A DNA stretch of 64,000 nucleotides from Bacillus sp. FJAT-18017. Lineage in GTDB: Bacteria; Bacillota; Bacilli; Bacillales; Cytobacillaceae. Numbering within the stretch: the stretch's first letter is position 1; every line of letters starts with the position of its first letter. The notes under the pieces were generated by a model, which did no database searches, had not been told where the DNA came from, and was given only the letters and a program-made list of their open reading frames with translations. A program made the translations under genes and the position numbers. Below, piece after piece: positions 17,768 through 28,482 of the stretch. The stretch spans positions 4,313,501 through 4,377,500 of the forward strand of contig NZ_CP012602.1 of assembly GCF_001278805.1 (NCBI RefSeq). The letters run 5' to 3'.

Positions 17768-18163
17768 CTAATTGACAAGCTTTTGAGCTTCCCGTAGTTG
17801 GAAGGTACGAACCTTCCGTGGAAGGAAGCGGCGGATTTCATCCTCGTTATAGCCTACCTGCAGCCTTTTTTCATCGAGGATAATCGGGCGGCGAAGCAAA
17901 CCCGGATTTTCCTTAATTAATTCAAACAGGTTCTGCAGAGGCATGGCTTCGAGGTTGACATCAAGCTTCTGGAAAGTTTTCGAGCGAGTTGAGATGATCT
18001 CATCTGTCCCATCTTCAGTCATTCGAAGGATTTCCTTAATTTCATCGATTGATAACGGTTCAGAGAAGATATTCCTTTCTTTGTACGGAATCTCATGCTC
18101 TTCCAACCATGATTTTGCTTTTCTACATGATGTGCAGCTCGGTGAAGTGTATAGCGTTACCAT
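17768..18163 (-). CDS. spx: Transcriptional regulator Spx
   Basis: 131 residues, nearly identical in outline to B. subtilis Spx. The N-terminal C-x-x-C switch is Cys10/Cys13 in [13 protein letters not shown], and the R-P-I-I-L-D and R-R-F-L-P-R-K-V-R segments contact the RNA polymerase alpha subunit. Spx does not bind DNA strongly alone; it redirects polymerase under thiol stress. The ATG at 18163 is used because upstream in-frame ATG at 18196 lies in the ribosome-site leader. Both its adaptor SpxH and MecA are encoded nearby. Confidence 0.97.
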   Translation of the reverse strand: MVTLYTSPSCTSCRKAKSWLEEHEIPYKERNIFSEPLSIDEIKEILRMTEDGTDEIISTRSKTFQKLDVNLEAMPLQNLFELIKENPGLLRRPIILDEKRLQVGYNEDEIRRFLPRKVRTFQLREAQKLVN

Positions 18164-18745
18164 TGTTTTTTCACACTCCTTCAGATTTAAGACCATCTAT
18201 ATGGTAGTACAAGAAATTACTATTTTTATAGTAATAAATTAAAATAATTATAAATAAGGAATTTATATTTTTTATTATACAATATGACTGATTAAAACGA
18301 TATAGTTTTTTGCATTCATTTCAATTTTAGGTTCATACCTTCTTATAGACGATTTAGAACAGGAAAAGTTTCACTTTTTTAAAATCTTAATCTGTAATTT
18401 TCCTCATCTCCCCTTAAATCGATATAAGATTCGAATAATTTTACTTCTTTATGTACGTATTGCGGCAAAATATTTAAAGATATAAACTTTTACCCTTTAT
18501 TTCAAGTTTAAAACATCTTTTGTTAATCTTTTTTCTCAATGAATGTTTTTAATTGAAAACCCACAGATGTCCTTGAGCTTAATGCTAAAGCATCTGAGAG
18601 AATTACAATGTTTCTTCATCCGGGAAAAAGAAAATAAATTTCATCTCTGGAACCTGTTGTTTTCCTTTTAATAATGTTAGCTTTCTTTTAAAATAGAAGG
18701 TAGATACATAGCTATAATACAATCAGGAGGGGCAGGGGAAGAAGG
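18164..18745. promoter_or_regulatory. spx promoter region and upstream intergenic stretch
   Basis: On the minus strand an extended -10 (TATTGTATAAT; plus-strand 18274-18284) lies about 110 nt before spx with no clear -35. The rest of this 580-nt AT-rich region has no confident operator or gene; B. subtilis spx has several stress promoters, but none was matched here. It also holds the divergent promoter of the small membrane gene (TATAAT at 18713-18718). Confidence 0.4.
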
Positions 18746-18931
18746 ATGGGAGAATATTTACTCGATTTTGCAATGGTCACAATCCTTATTGTTGGAATTA
18801 CAGCTGTCATGGGTGTCTTAACCAATGGAATTGGCACTAGCTTATTTGCAAGAGGGAAAAAGAATGAGTTTGTTGACCAAATAGCCGGTAATCAAAAGGG
18901 CTGGAAGCAAGTGGGCGGCAAAAGGAAATAA
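18746..18931 (+). CDS. Small membrane protein of unknown function
   Basis: 61 residues: one hydrophobic segment (about 8-30, A-M-V-T-I-L-I-V-G-I-T-A-V-M-G-V) and a lysine-rich cytosolic tail (K-Q-V-G-G-K-R-K). It is preceded by a purine-rich AGGAGGGG and followed by a terminator. I do not recognise a family. In B. subtilis this slot holds two other genes (yjbB, yjbC), which are absent here. Confidence 0.55.
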   Translation: MGEYLLDFAMVTILIVGITAVMGVLTNGIGTSLFARGKKNEFVDQIAGNQKGWKQVGGKRK

Positions 18932-18939
18932 TTATAACG

Positions 18940-18977
18940 AAAGCTGCAGAAGATCCTCATTGGGCCTGCAGTTTTTT
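18940..18977 (+). terminator. Terminator of the small membrane gene
   Basis: CTGCAG paired with CTGCAG, extended to AAA/TTT with one bulge, followed by TTTTTTT. Confidence 0.65.
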
Positions 18978-18982
18978 TATCC

Positions 18983-19014
18983 AAAAAAGGTGGCTCCTGA
19001 TTCATTCAGGAGCC
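18983..19014 (-). terminator. Terminator of the opp operon
   Basis: A 9-bp perfect stem (GGCTCCTGA / TCAGGAGCC, 5-nt loop) with a T run on the minus strand, just after oppF. Confidence 0.88.
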
Positions 19015-19027
19015 TTTGTTTATTAGC

Positions 19028-19966
19028 TTATTTATACTGTGCTTTGTATTGCTTGAATTCCTTTTCGGAGCAAAGGACATAGTGGCCTGGACCTACTTCG
19101 CGCATTTCCAACTGCTCGTTTTCGGCATAATCATGAACACTCGGATTATACGTTTTACGCTTTCGTGTACGCTCACTATCCGGGTCTGGAAGTGGAATCG
19201 CAGATAAAAGGGATTGAGTATATGGGTGAAGCGGATTTTTATACAAATCCTCAGCCGGTGCCAATTCAACCAACTTCCCAAAGTACATAACACCAATTCT
19301 ATCGCTGATATATTTAACCATTGAAAGGTCATGGGCAATAAACAAATATGTCAGCCCTTTTTCACGCTGCAGCTTTTTCAGAAGATTGACAACCTGAGCC
19401 TGGATCGACACATCGAGTGCGGATATTGGTTCATCCGCAATAATGAATTCAGGTTGAACAGCCAATGCACGGGCAATACCTATCCTTTGTCTCTGGCCAC
19501 CCGAGAATTCGTGTGGATACCGGTTCGCGTGCTCCTTGTTCAGGCCTACTGTTTCAAGCAGGGTATACACCCGCTCCATACGTTCTTTTCTATTCTTGGC
19601 AAGGCCATGGATGTCAATGCCTTCTGCTATAACATCTGCAACCTTCATTTTCGGGTTTAATGAGGCGTATGGGTCCTGAAAAATCATTTGTATGCTGCGA
19701 TTGAACTTCTTAAGTTCATTCCGTGATTTTTTGTTGTGGACGTCTTCGCCTTTAAATTTTATGATACCATCGGTCTTATCATACAGTCTTATAATTGTCC
19801 GCCCCGTTGTGGACTTACCACATCCGGACTCACCTACAAGACCAAGGGTTTCCCCTTTATAAATATCAAATGTGATGCCATCAATTGCTTTTACTTCGTT
19901 TGGCTTACCAACATTAAAATATTGCTTTAAATTGCTAATTTCTAAAAGCTTTTCCCTATTTTCCAC
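19028..19966 (-). CDS. oppF: Oligopeptide ABC transporter ATP-binding protein OppF
   Basis: 312 residues. Walker [10 protein letters not shown] near residue 45, signature L-S-G-G-Q-type F-S-G-G-Q-R-Q-R and Walker B F-I-I-A-D-E-P are all present, with the C-terminal oligopeptide-transporter extension ending in K-Q-Y-K-A-Q-Y-K. It pairs with OppD to power peptide uptake. It is the last of five opp genes, 25 nt after oppD. Confidence 0.93.
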   Translation of the reverse strand: MENREKLLEISNLKQYFNVGKPNEVKAIDGITFDIYKGETLGLVGESGCGKSTTGRTIIRLYDKTDGIIKFKGEDVHNKKSRNELKKFNRSIQMIFQDPYASLNPKMKVADVIAEGIDIHGLAKNRKERMERVYTLLETVGLNKEHANRYPHEFSGGQRQRIGIARALAVQPEFIIADEPISALDVSIQAQVVNLLKKLQREKGLTYLFIAHDLSMVKYISDRIGVMYFGKLVELAPAEDLYKNPLHPYTQSLLSAIPLPDPDSERTRKRKTYNPSVHDYAENEQLEMREVGPGHYVLCSEKEFKQYKAQYK

Positions 19967-19991
19967 TGTTTTTTCCTCCTTTCCACCATTT

Positions 19992-21020
19992 TTAACGATT
20001 GAATTTTTTCATTCGCATTTTTACTGCAGCAGGCGGTTCTACCTTAGGAGCATCCGGATGTAACAGCCAAGTAGCAGCATAATGTGTATCCGATACCTTA
20101 AACATTGGGGGCTGCTCTTCTAAATCTATTTGCATCGCATATTCATTCCTAGGTGCAAATGCATCACCCTTTGGAGGATTCAAAAGATTAGGCGGTGTCC
20201 CGGGAATAGCATATAATTCCTCATCCTTCGCATCCAAGCTTGGCATTGAACTAATTAATCCCCAAGTATATGGATGCTGCGGGTTGTAAAATACCTCATC
20301 AACGGTTCCGACTTCTACAATTTTTCCTCCATACATAACCGCAACCCGGTCCGCAACATTAGCAACTACACCAAGGTCGTGTGTAATAAAGATAATGGAG
20401 GTGTCAATCTTATTTTGCAAGTCTTTCATCAATTCAAGAATTTGAGCCTGTATAGTAACGTCAAGAGCTGTTGTTGGTTCATCAGCTATTAGCACTTTAG
20501 GATTACATGCCAAAGCAATGGCAATAACTACCCTTTGTCTCATACCACCTGAGAACTGGTGAGGATATTGCTTAACCCTTTGTTCTGGCTTCGGAATACC
20601 AACCAACTGAAGAAGTTGGAGTGCCCTCTCCCTTGCAGCACCTTTACTCATTTTCTGGTGTTTGATCAGTGGCTCCATGATCTGCTTACCAACTGTCATG
20701 GTAGGATTCAAAGATGTCATCGGATCCTGAAAAATCATCGATATATCCTTGCCCCTGATATTTTGCATTTTCTTATCACTCAATTTTACCAAGTCTTTAC
20801 CATCAAATAGTATTTGTCCACTTTTGATTTCTGAATTCCCTGAAGGTAAAAGGCTCATAATTGCTTTTGTCGTGACTGATTTCCCTGAACCAGACTCACC
20901 GACAATGGCAAGAGTTTCGCCGCGTTTCAAATCAAAACTTACTCCACGGATTGCCTGGACTTCACCGCCAAATGTATGAAAAGAAATACTCAAATCCTTT
21001 ACTTCAAGTACTTTATCCAA
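19992..21020 (-). CDS. oppD: Oligopeptide ABC transporter ATP-binding protein OppD
   Basis: 342 residues. Walker [10 protein letters not shown], signature F-S-G-G-M-R-Q-R, Walker B V-L-I-A-D-E-P and a C-terminal domain of the OppD/DppD family. It is the partner ATPase of OppF. It starts 18 nt after oppC stops. In B. subtilis the Opp system imports peptides and the Phr signalling peptides that control sporulation and competence. Confidence 0.94.
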   Translation of the reverse strand: MDKVLEVKDLSISFHTFGGEVQAIRGVSFDLKRGETLAIVGESGSGKSVTTKAIMSLLPSGNSEIKSGQILFDGKDLVKLSDKKMQNIRGKDISMIFQDPMTSLNPTMTVGKQIMEPLIKHQKMSKGAARERALQLLQLVGIPKPEQRVKQYPHQFSGGMRQRVVIAIALACNPKVLIADEPTTALDVTIQAQILELMKDLQNKIDTSIIFITHDLGVVANVADRVAVMYGGKIVEVGTVDEVFYNPQHPYTWGLISSMPSLDAKDEELYAIPGTPPNLLNPPKGDAFAPRNEYAMQIDLEEQPPMFKVSDTHYAATWLLHPDAPKVEPPAAVKMRMKKFNR

Positions 21021-21038
21021 TTAAATTCACCTACCCTT

Positions 21039-22067
21039 TTAATCGCGCATTTTTGGATCAAGCGCATCCCTTAAACCGTCTGCCAGCATGTTAAATGCGA
21101 TCATTATGACACTAATTATAATGGCCGGCACAATCATTTCATGTGGATGTAGACGAATCACCTTAAATCCTTCATCAATCAATGTCCCCAATGAAGCATG
21201 CGGGTCTTGTAAGCCTAACCCAATAAAACTTAAGAAGGCTTCGGAGAAAATTGCATTTGGAATAGTAAACATTGTATTTATAATTATGACTCCAGCCAAG
21301 TTGGGCAATAAGTGTTTAAAAATGATTTTCATATGGGAATTTCCAAGTGTTTTTGAAGCCAGGACATATTCTTGTTCCTTTAGCTTCAAGACTTGGGCCC
21401 TTACAACACGTGCCATCCCTACCCATCCTGTGACTGTCAATGCAATTGTAATGGATAGGATACCTGGTTCCATGACTAATATCATTAAAATAACAACAAC
21501 AAGGAATGGTATACCAATAAGAACTTCGGTAATTCGCTGCATAATGTTATCAAGTCTACCGCCAAAATAACCTGAAATGGCTCCGTATGCTACTCCTATA
21601 ACCATATCAATTGCAGCAGCAAGGAGAGCGATATATAAGGAAATCTGGGTTCCTTTCCATACTCGTGAGAACAGGTCACGGCCGAGTGCATCTGTTCCAA
21701 ACCAGTAATATTCATCGACCTTTTTTTGCTCGTATACATTGATTTCCTTACCGGCTTTATTTTCTTTTACACCATCAAAAGGGAGCCAGCTTATATTTTC
21801 CAATACTTGTACCCTTGGAGGTAAATTGTTGTGCCTTACATTTTGTTTATCATACTCTTTTCCACTAATTAAAGGGCCAATAAAAGCCATGATGATAATA
21901 ATAGCCATGACCACGATGCTTATTAGTGCAGCTTTATTTTTCCTTATTCGAAGCCAGGCATCTTGCCAAAAGCTTAGGCTTGGCTTATTAATTTCTTCAC
22001 CTTTTGAAGCATCAATAACGGCTGGCTGGAACTTTTCCTTTGGAATATGAATTTCATGGTTAGACAT
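21039..22067 (-). CDS. oppC: Oligopeptide ABC transporter permease OppC
   Basis: 342 residues, an inner-membrane permease of the BPD_transp_1 type with an N-terminal cytosolic arm, about six membrane helices and the EAA loop G-M-A-R-V-V-R-A-Q-V-L. A long extracytoplasmic loop (about residues 75-130) precedes the second helix, as in OppC. It overlaps oppB by one base (TAATG), so translation is coupled. Confidence 0.93.
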   Translation of the reverse strand: MSNHEIHIPKEKFQPAVIDASKGEEINKPSLSFWQDAWLRIRKNKAALISIVVMAIIIIMAFIGPLISGKEYDKQNVRHNNLPPRVQVLENISWLPFDGVKENKAGKEINVYEQKKVDEYYWFGTDALGRDLFSRVWKGTQISLYIALLAAAIDMVIGVAYGAISGYFGGRLDNIMQRITEVLIGIPFLVVVILMILVMEPGILSITIALTVTGWVGMARVVRAQVLKLKEQEYVLASKTLGNSHMKIIFKHLLPNLAGVIIINTMFTIPNAIFSEAFLSFIGLGLQDPHASLGTLIDEGFKVIRLHPHEMIVPAIIISVIMIAFNMLADGLRDALDPKMRD

Positions 22068-22996
22068 TATTTTTTCCCTCCCGACAGCCTGATGCGAGGG
22101 TCAATGATTCCGTACAGAATATCAACCACAAGTATGACAATGACAAATAAGAAAGCAAATAGTATTGTCGTACCCATAATAACAGGATAATCGTTAAGCG
22201 TTACTGCTTTGACAAATTGTTCACCAAGTCCTGGAATTGCAAATATTTTTTCAATAACGAGTGATCCAGTCATTAGTGAGACTGCTAGCGGACCTAGAAC
22301 AGTCACCAACGGAATAAGAGCATTCCTTAAGGCATGCTTGAAAATAATTTGGCCATAACTAGCCCCTTTTGCTCTCGCTAGCGTAATATAATCCGAGCCC
22401 AGTACATCAATCATTTCCGTCCTTACGAATCTTGCAGTAATAGCGATTGGGAACATGGAAAGTGCAATCGTAGGCAGCACGGTATATTCAGGCCCCTTCC
22501 AGAAAAGAACTGGAAACCAACCTAATTTAACCCCAACAAAATATTGCAGCAAACCGGCAAAAACAAAGTTAGGAATAGACTTACCTACTACTGCCACAAA
22601 AGTGGAACTATAGTCAATCCACGTATTTTGGCGGAGCGCAGAAATAACACCCAGTAACAGCCCTATGATCGCCCCAACTACCATTGCCTGGAAACCAAGT
22701 TGGGCAGATGGGCCAATACGCTTGAACATTAAATCGCTAACAGGTGTATTGCTGAACTGGAATGATATTCCAAGGTCACCTTGAACCAAGTTGAACATGT
22801 ATCTGGCATACTGAACTGGTACTGGCTGATCCAAGCCATACTTTGCCTTCATAATTTCCAATTGTGCGGGGGGTAGTTTTGCAGCGCTGGCGAAAGGAGT
22901 TCCAGGAATTATTTTCATTAAGAAAAATGTTAATGATGCGATGATGAAGAGGGTGATAAACATATAAAATACCCTACGTAGTAAATATTTCGCCAT
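22067..22996 (-). CDS. oppB: Oligopeptide ABC transporter permease OppB
   Basis: 309 residues, starting with M-A-K-Y-L-L-R-R-V-F-Y-M, a first helix, then a large periplasm-facing loop and five more helices. The coupling EAA motif is in A-R-A-K-G-A-S-Y-G-Q-I-I-F-K-H-A-L-R-N-A. It heads the oppBCDF part of the operon, behind a hairpin that follows oppA. Confidence 0.93.
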   Translation of the reverse strand: MAKYLLRRVFYMFITLFIIASLTFFLMKIIPGTPFASAAKLPPAQLEIMKAKYGLDQPVPVQYARYMFNLVQGDLGISFQFSNTPVSDLMFKRIGPSAQLGFQAMVVGAIIGLLLGVISALRQNTWIDYSSTFVAVVGKSIPNFVFAGLLQYFVGVKLGWFPVLFWKGPEYTVLPTIALSMFPIAITARFVRTEMIDVLGSDYITLARAKGASYGQIIFKHALRNALIPLVTVLGPLAVSLMTGSLVIEKIFAIPGLGEQFVKAVTLNDYPVIMGTTILFAFLFVIVILVVDILYGIIDPRIRLSGGKK

Positions 22997-23046
22997 TTGT
23001 ACACCTCCTATGAATTTTCTCTATTTTTTGATAACTTTTATACAGG

Positions 23047-23084
23047 GAAAAAGAGAGTATATTTGTCTATATACTCTCTTTTCT
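23047..23084 (-). terminator. oppA-oppB intercistronic hairpin (partial terminator)
   Basis: On the minus strand AAAGAGAGTATA pairs with TATACTCTCTTT around TAGACAAA, followed by TTCCC. It lies 49 nt after oppA and about 50 nt before oppB, where it could stop most transcripts and leave the binding protein in excess. Confidence 0.7.
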
Positions 23085-23132
23085 CCTTTAGAAATAGTAT
23101 GCAATTCTAAATTAGAAACTATTATTATTTAT

Positions 23133-24824
23133 TTATTCCCCTTCAACTGTAACCCATTGGAATGAGTAATCTGGGCCATAATTGTAGATTGCAAGACCTT
23201 TAACTTTAGGATTTAGAAGGATATTTGCTGCACGCTGGTAAACAGGCGCAATACCCGCATCTTCCTCAAGCATGATTCTTTCAGCTTCTTGCTGTGCTTC
23301 AAAGTTAGCTGCAGGATCTGTAGCAAGTTCACCTTGAGCCTTTTTGATCAACTCATCATATTTAGGGTTGGAGTAGCCCATACGGTTGCTTCCTCCATTT
23401 GTGATCCAAAGATCCGTGAAGGAAAGAGCGTTACCATAGTCTGGTCCCCAGCCTGCGAATTGAAGATCGTAATCCATAGCGTTGTCGCGCTCAAGGCGGA
23501 CTGCGAATGGAACACTTTCAAGCTTGATAGTCAATCCTGGAAGGTTTGTTTCCAATTGGTTCTTGATGTAAGCATCATTTTTCTTTGAAGCTTCAGTGTC
23601 GCCACCAAGGTAGCGTAATTCAAGTTTGTCAACACCAAGCTCTTTCAGCCCAGCTTCCCAATATTTCTTTGCTTCTTCAGCGTTGAATGAAAGCAATTTC
23701 GGATACTTGTCACGGAAGTCCTTGCCATCATGCTCAACGAAATCCTTTGGAACAATATAGTCTGCAGGAATTGAACCATTGTTTAGAATGTTAGCAGTCA
23801 AGTCTTCCTTATTGAAGCCCATTGCAATTGCCCTGCGGATATTCTCGTTTTGAAGAGCTTTATTCTTCTGGTTCAACTTGATCCAGAATACAGTCGGTTC
23901 AAGCCAGCTAACCATACGGTCATCGCCTTCATAAGAAGGAACAATGTCAGAAGAAAGAAGGCCAGTCATGTCAGTTTCATCAGCTTCAAAAGCATTTACT
24001 GCTGCGTTGGAATCCTTAACAACGTTAACAGTGATTTTCTCAAGTTTGACGCTGTCAGCATTCCAGTAGTCAGGGTTCTTTTCAAGTACCCATTCAGTAG
24101 CTTCTGTTCCATCCCACTTAGTCATCTTGAACGGACCGTTGTAAAGAAGGTTGTCGGCACTGCTAGCGAAAGCTTCGCCTTTTTCTTCAAAGAACTTTTT
24201 GTTTTGTGGATAGAATGTTGGGAATGCAAAAAGGTCTTCCCAATACACAACCGGCTTTTCAAGAGTTACTTCAAGAGTTTTATCATCAAGAGCCTTTACG
24301 CCAAGTTCAGTTACATCATAAGGCTTTTTGTCTGCTGCTGCTTGAGTAATTTTTTCAGCGTTTTTAATTTTTCCACCCATCATATATGGACCGTATGGGG
24401 AAGCGGTTTTCGGATCAATTGCACGCTGCCACGCGAATACGAAGTCATGTGCAGTAACAGGGTCTCCGTTAGACCATTTTGAATCACGGAGGGTGAATGT
24501 GAATACAGTTTTGTCCTCATTCACTTTTGGCTCGCCGTCAGACAATGCTGGTACCGGCTTGTGGTTTTGATCAAGGCGGTATAGGCCTTCACCAACGTTG
24601 TTGATATAAGTGAAGCTTGTTGAACCTTCAGCAAGCACAGTGTCCATTGTTGGGATTTCAGAGGAATCCAACATCCTAATTTCCTGTGGAACATCCTGCT
24701 TTGCTGGCTTGTCCTTGTCGTTTTCTCCTTCTTTTGCGGTTTCTCCACCACCGCTACATGCGGTTAAAAGGAGAGAGAATGCTAGACTTAAAACTAAAAG
24801 CAGTGTCCATTTTGACTTTTTCAA
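23133..24824 (-). CDS. oppA: Oligopeptide-binding lipoprotein OppA
   Basis: 563 residues. The start is TTG at 24824, behind AAGGGGGAAC; a longer frame up to 25046 lacks a ribosome site. A lipoprotein signal peptide (K-K-S-K, hydrophobic core, L-L-T-A-C) puts the modified cysteine at residue 23. The rest is a type-C (SBP_bac_5) solute-binding fold with an acidic linker after the cysteine. It captures peptides outside the membrane for OppBCDF. It is the first gene of the operon. Confidence 0.93.
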   Translation of the reverse strand: MKKSKWTLLLVLSLAFSLLLTACSGGGETAKEGENDKDKPAKQDVPQEIRMLDSSEIPTMDTVLAEGSTSFTYINNVGEGLYRLDQNHKPVPALSDGEPKVNEDKTVFTFTLRDSKWSNGDPVTAHDFVFAWQRAIDPKTASPYGPYMMGGKIKNAEKITQAAADKKPYDVTELGVKALDDKTLEVTLEKPVVYWEDLFAFPTFYPQNKKFFEEKGEAFASSADNLLYNGPFKMTKWDGTEATEWVLEKNPDYWNADSVKLEKITVNVVKDSNAAVNAFEADETDMTGLLSSDIVPSYEGDDRMVSWLEPTVFWIKLNQKNKALQNENIRRAIAMGFNKEDLTANILNNGSIPADYIVPKDFVEHDGKDFRDKYPKLLSFNAEEAKKYWEAGLKELGVDKLELRYLGGDTEASKKNDAYIKNQLETNLPGLTIKLESVPFAVRLERDNAMDYDLQFAGWGPDYGNALSFTDLWITNGGSNRMGYSNPKYDELIKKAQGELATDPAANFEAQQEAERIMLEEDAGIAPVYQRAANILLNPKVKGLAIYNYGPDYSFQWVTVEGE

Positions 24825-25029
24825 AGAAGTTCCCCCTTTTGTTATTTTCTGAAAACTTTCAAAACTAATTATATAAAAATTTAATAAAATGTACAATCTT
24901 TTTTTACAAGAAATTTTTGGTCTTAAAAGAAAAGCTAATATTTTTCTCTCAATAATAAAAATGTGATATACTTTGAAAAGCAAATTGGACTTTCTATTTT
25001 TAATGGAAAGTGAACAAAGGAGAGAAAAA

Positions 25030-25392
25030 GTGCACATTTTCACCAAAAAAATGGTTTCTGCCTTCTTATTTTGCCAAGGTTTTATCTTTCTACTTTCTTT
25101 TATTTTTTATAAAAAAATCACATTGCTTTATTATATAAATATATCCTTTTATCTGTCCGGAACCATGGTTTTCCTCTCCCTGCTGTTTTATACTATCCAC
25201 TCGGGATTCTTTGACACGGTGTTTCATTCATTCAGGACTCTTTTTACCAAAGAGGAAAAAAGCGAAGAGCAATCAAAAGCTGATAAACCACCGCTCTCAG
25301 AGCTTATAAATTTAAATATTTCACCGTTTGCCAAGCTTGGTGTGGTTAATTTGCTCTTTATGCTGGGAAGTTTGATTTTATTTTATTTGTAA
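25030..25392 (+). CDS. DUF3899-like membrane protein
   Basis: About 120 residues with three hydrophobic segments (near 10-27, 35-58 and 100-119) and a K/E-rich loop (E-E-K-S-E-E-Q-S-K) in between. The GTG at 25030 has AAAGGAG at 8 nt, so it is preferred over an upstream TTG at 24973. The form and place, divergent from oppA, match DUF3899 proteins of Bacillus; no function is known. Confidence 0.6.
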   Translation: MHIFTKKMVSAFLFCQGFIFLLSFIFYKKITLLYYINISFYLSGTMVFLSLLFYTIHSGFFDTVFHSFRTLFTKEEKSEEQSKADKPPLSELINLNISPFAKLGVVNLLFMLGSLILFYL

Positions 25393-25448
25393 ATGCTAGA
25401 GAACTTGATAATCAAAAAAAGATTACTTATAATAAATTTAAATTTTAA

Positions 25449-25703
25449 AATGATAAATGCAATGAGAAAGAATAGTACACTTGCTGTTGGCTTTCAGAGA
25501 GTTTGTGGGTGGTGCGAACAAACAGCCAGGCATTTGGAATGGACTTTTGAGCCCCGGGGAGGAAACAGCAAGTATGTCCCGGCGTATGCCATACGTTAGA
25601 TTGGCTCCCCTTTACCAAGGGGACTAAGCGGCTTGAAAAAGCAATTAGGGTGGCACCACGGACCATTCGTCCCTATCTACATGGGGAGGAATGGTCTTTT
25701 TTT
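25449..25703 (+). ncRNA. T-box leader of trpS (tRNA-Trp specific)
   Basis: Stem I begins with AGAGAG and GGTGGTG elements. The specifier loop reads GGAA-TGG-ACTTTTGAG, with the codon TGG (Trp) at 25540-25542. The T-box core AGGGTGGCACCACG is at 25647-25660, and the terminator stem (GACCATTC ... GGAATGGTC) ends in TTTTTTT at 25697-25703. Uncharged tRNA-Trp should favour the antiterminator and let transcription continue. Unusually, trpS begins about 355 nt further on rather than directly behind. Confidence 0.95.
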
Positions 25704-25710
25704 ATTGCAA

Positions 25711-26022
25711 AAGCGCAAGCGCCTCGGTCATCGCCGTACAAAATGGAGGGGCTTCGACTGAGATACGGTGAATCTTCCATCAGTGGTGAATTTCCACTGA
25801 TGGTTAGATGAAGCAATCGGACCTCATACGTCAGTTGCCAACGAAGGAGGCTTACTGACATTTAAGGCGGGATAAAGGAATCACGAAGAGCGAATGCGCA
25901 TTCGTGTATGACTTATCGTAGGGAGGAGACCTGAAGTTTGCGCACGCGTAGGCGCTCCTCATTACGCTATCGCGTAATTTCGTGCGATGCATCTCGGGGA
26001 AGCATTTCTTGTGGAGCTAGAC
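25711..26022 (+). repeat. Dispersed structured repeat, copy B, inside the trpS leader
   Basis: Starts 8 nt after the T-box terminator and ends 37 nt before trpS. It shares the hairpin CATCAGTGG / CCACTGATG, the GGTTAG...AATCGGACCT block, CTTACTGAC, GGGATAAAGGAA and GACTTATCGTA with copy A, and its last 85 nt match the reverse complement of 54804-54892. It holds no gene; its one long minus frame is a shadow. Confidence 0.8.
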
Positions 26023-26055
26023 GTACACATTTTATAAAAAGATAAGGAGGCTTGA

Positions 26056-27048
<993 letters not shown>

Positions 27049-27070
27049 GCCTAGCTACTCAATTTCAAGT

Positions 27071-27113
27071 AAAAAGGCATTCCTTCCCTTAATTTGGGTT
27101 GAATGCCTTTTTA
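27071..27113 (+). terminator. Terminator of trpS
   Basis: AAAAAGGCATTC pairs with GAATGCCTTTTT around an 18-nt loop; T-rich end. Confidence 0.85.
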
Positions 27114-27186
27114 AATATTTCGGTTTACAAAATTTCGAGTATATAATAGAAGAAACGTAACCGGTTTCAATAATTAAACTATCTTC

Positions 27187-27933
27187 TTAATTGACTTTAG
27201 GCCCGGTTTCCATTTCCCAGAGCTTCTCAAAGAAAGGTTGCCCTTTAATAAGGTTTTCGCAAAAATGTTCATGTTTTTCGCTCCACCCCTGTTTTACATT
27301 TGCAAAAAGCTGTCTCCAAGCCTCATCAAATGTCAAACTCTGTATCACATTATATTGTTCAGGACACCATTCTGTATACCAATATCTTACCTCCGCATCG
27401 TTCCCGGACGATTGGAGCTGGTCCAGTGCCATAAATAGCAATTGTTTAAGCTGACGTTCCTTACGTGTTAGGCCAGTCATCAGCTCGGGTTCGGGGGAAA
27501 GAATATGAAACTCCTTTACACCCTGCTCCTTTTTAAAGGAATACCGGATAGAATCGTGATTTTCAACCATTTCATATACAAGCTGCTCTTGTCTTGGTAT
27601 TAATCTGCTTTTTCTGACAGGTATATTATACCCTATCGTATCAACGACAAGGATTTCGTTTCCATCTGTAACAATGAAGCAGTATTCCAGTTGGATGCGC
27701 TCGTGATTCTTCCTTAAGTAAGCTTTTTGGAATACATCATCGAGGAGCTGTTGAGGCAGTGGTGCCAGGTCATTTTCAATGTAATGAAAAAGGACCGGTT
27801 CAACTTTTAACAGGGGCACCTGGTCAAGCAATTCAACTCCATCATCTTTTCTCCACTCATGAAAATGGCAAACATTATAGCCATTTTCCTCGCCTTCAAA
27901 CCAATTTACCCAGACATCATGAAGATATAGCAT
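27187..27933 (-). CDS. yjbA: UPF0736 family protein YjbA
   Basis: About 248 residues. The N-terminus [16 protein letters not shown] is almost identical to B. subtilis YjbA and fixes the start at 27933, behind GAGGGG; the ATG five codons earlier is rejected. No motif of known catalysis and no membrane segment is visible, and the family's function is unknown. It lies between trpS and the app operon, as in B. subtilis, convergent with trpS. Confidence 0.9.
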   Translation of the reverse strand: MLYLHDVWVNWFEGEENGYNVCHFHEWRKDDGVELLDQVPLLKVEPVLFHYIENDLAPLPQQLLDDVFQKAYLRKNHERIQLEYCFIVTDGNEILVVDTIGYNIPVRKSRLIPRQEQLVYEMVENHDSIRYSFKKEQGVKEFHILSPEPELMTGLTRKERQLKQLLFMALDQLQSSGNDAEVRYWYTEWCPEQYNVIQSLTFDEAWRQLFANVKQGWSEKHEHFCENLIKGQPFFEKLWEMETGPKVN

Positions 27934-28088
27934 TGTTCGACCCCTCACTTCAAGAATCCATTTGTCAATCAGTATAGGCAGCCGTAAGTCAAATTATTCC
28001 TTACTTTCCACTTATCAATGTCAGTTTTCTTATTTTGGCCTTCCTATTCAGTGAGGTGTAATCCTGATTATAAAATATCAAATCCCAT

Positions 28089-28301
28089 TTACTCCTTTAG
28101 GGTATACGGCCAAAATATGCTCAAGGTAATAATTAAAATTCCAATAGGAAACAAATAACAATCTGGGCGCTGTATAATATATTCTAAATAGCCGCCATAG
28201 TTTCCCCCCACAGCTAACACATTTAAATAGGCAATAATGCTTATTCCCCCTGATACCGCAAGACCAAATCCAATTACCCAAAAAAATACCCTCATGGCCA
28301 T
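28089..28301 (-). CDS. Two-pass small membrane protein
   Basis: 70 residues with hydrophobic segments at about 3-26 and 48-65 joined by a polar loop (N-Y-G-G-Y-L-E-Y-I-I-Q-R). AGAGGGG lies 8 nt before the ATG. No family is recognised. It sits alone between yjbA and the app operon terminator, on the same strand as both. Confidence 0.55.
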   Translation of the reverse strand: MAMRVFFWVIGFGLAVSGGISIIAYLNVLAVGGNYGGYLEYIIQRPDCYLFPIGILIITLSIFWPYTLKE

Positions 28302-28449
28302 GGCATGTCCCCTCTTTAATACTTAGCCGGCCTGTCCTTTCTTAATGGATATGTTACAGCATGAAATTTTATGAGTTTTAATGAAAACTAAAGGAAGGCA
28401 TCATTTGATACCTTTTGCACTAGATTCTGAAATTCATTAAACCAAAACA

Positions 28450-28482
28450 AAAAAAATCTACCATGTAGGCATGGTAGATTTT
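28450..28482 (-). terminator. Terminator of the app operon
   Basis: A 10-bp perfect stem (ATCTACCATG / CATGGTAGAT, 4-nt loop) with T run on the minus strand at the appC stop. Confidence 0.9.

Noticed and set aside
23133..25046. 637-residue OppA from 25046
   Set aside because: The signal peptide would be buried 74 residues inside; TTG at 24824 has a good ribosome site.
25673..25861. 62-residue minus-strand frame in the trpS leader
   Set aside because: It lies within the dispersed repeat and the T-box terminator, has no ribosome site, and resembles no family.
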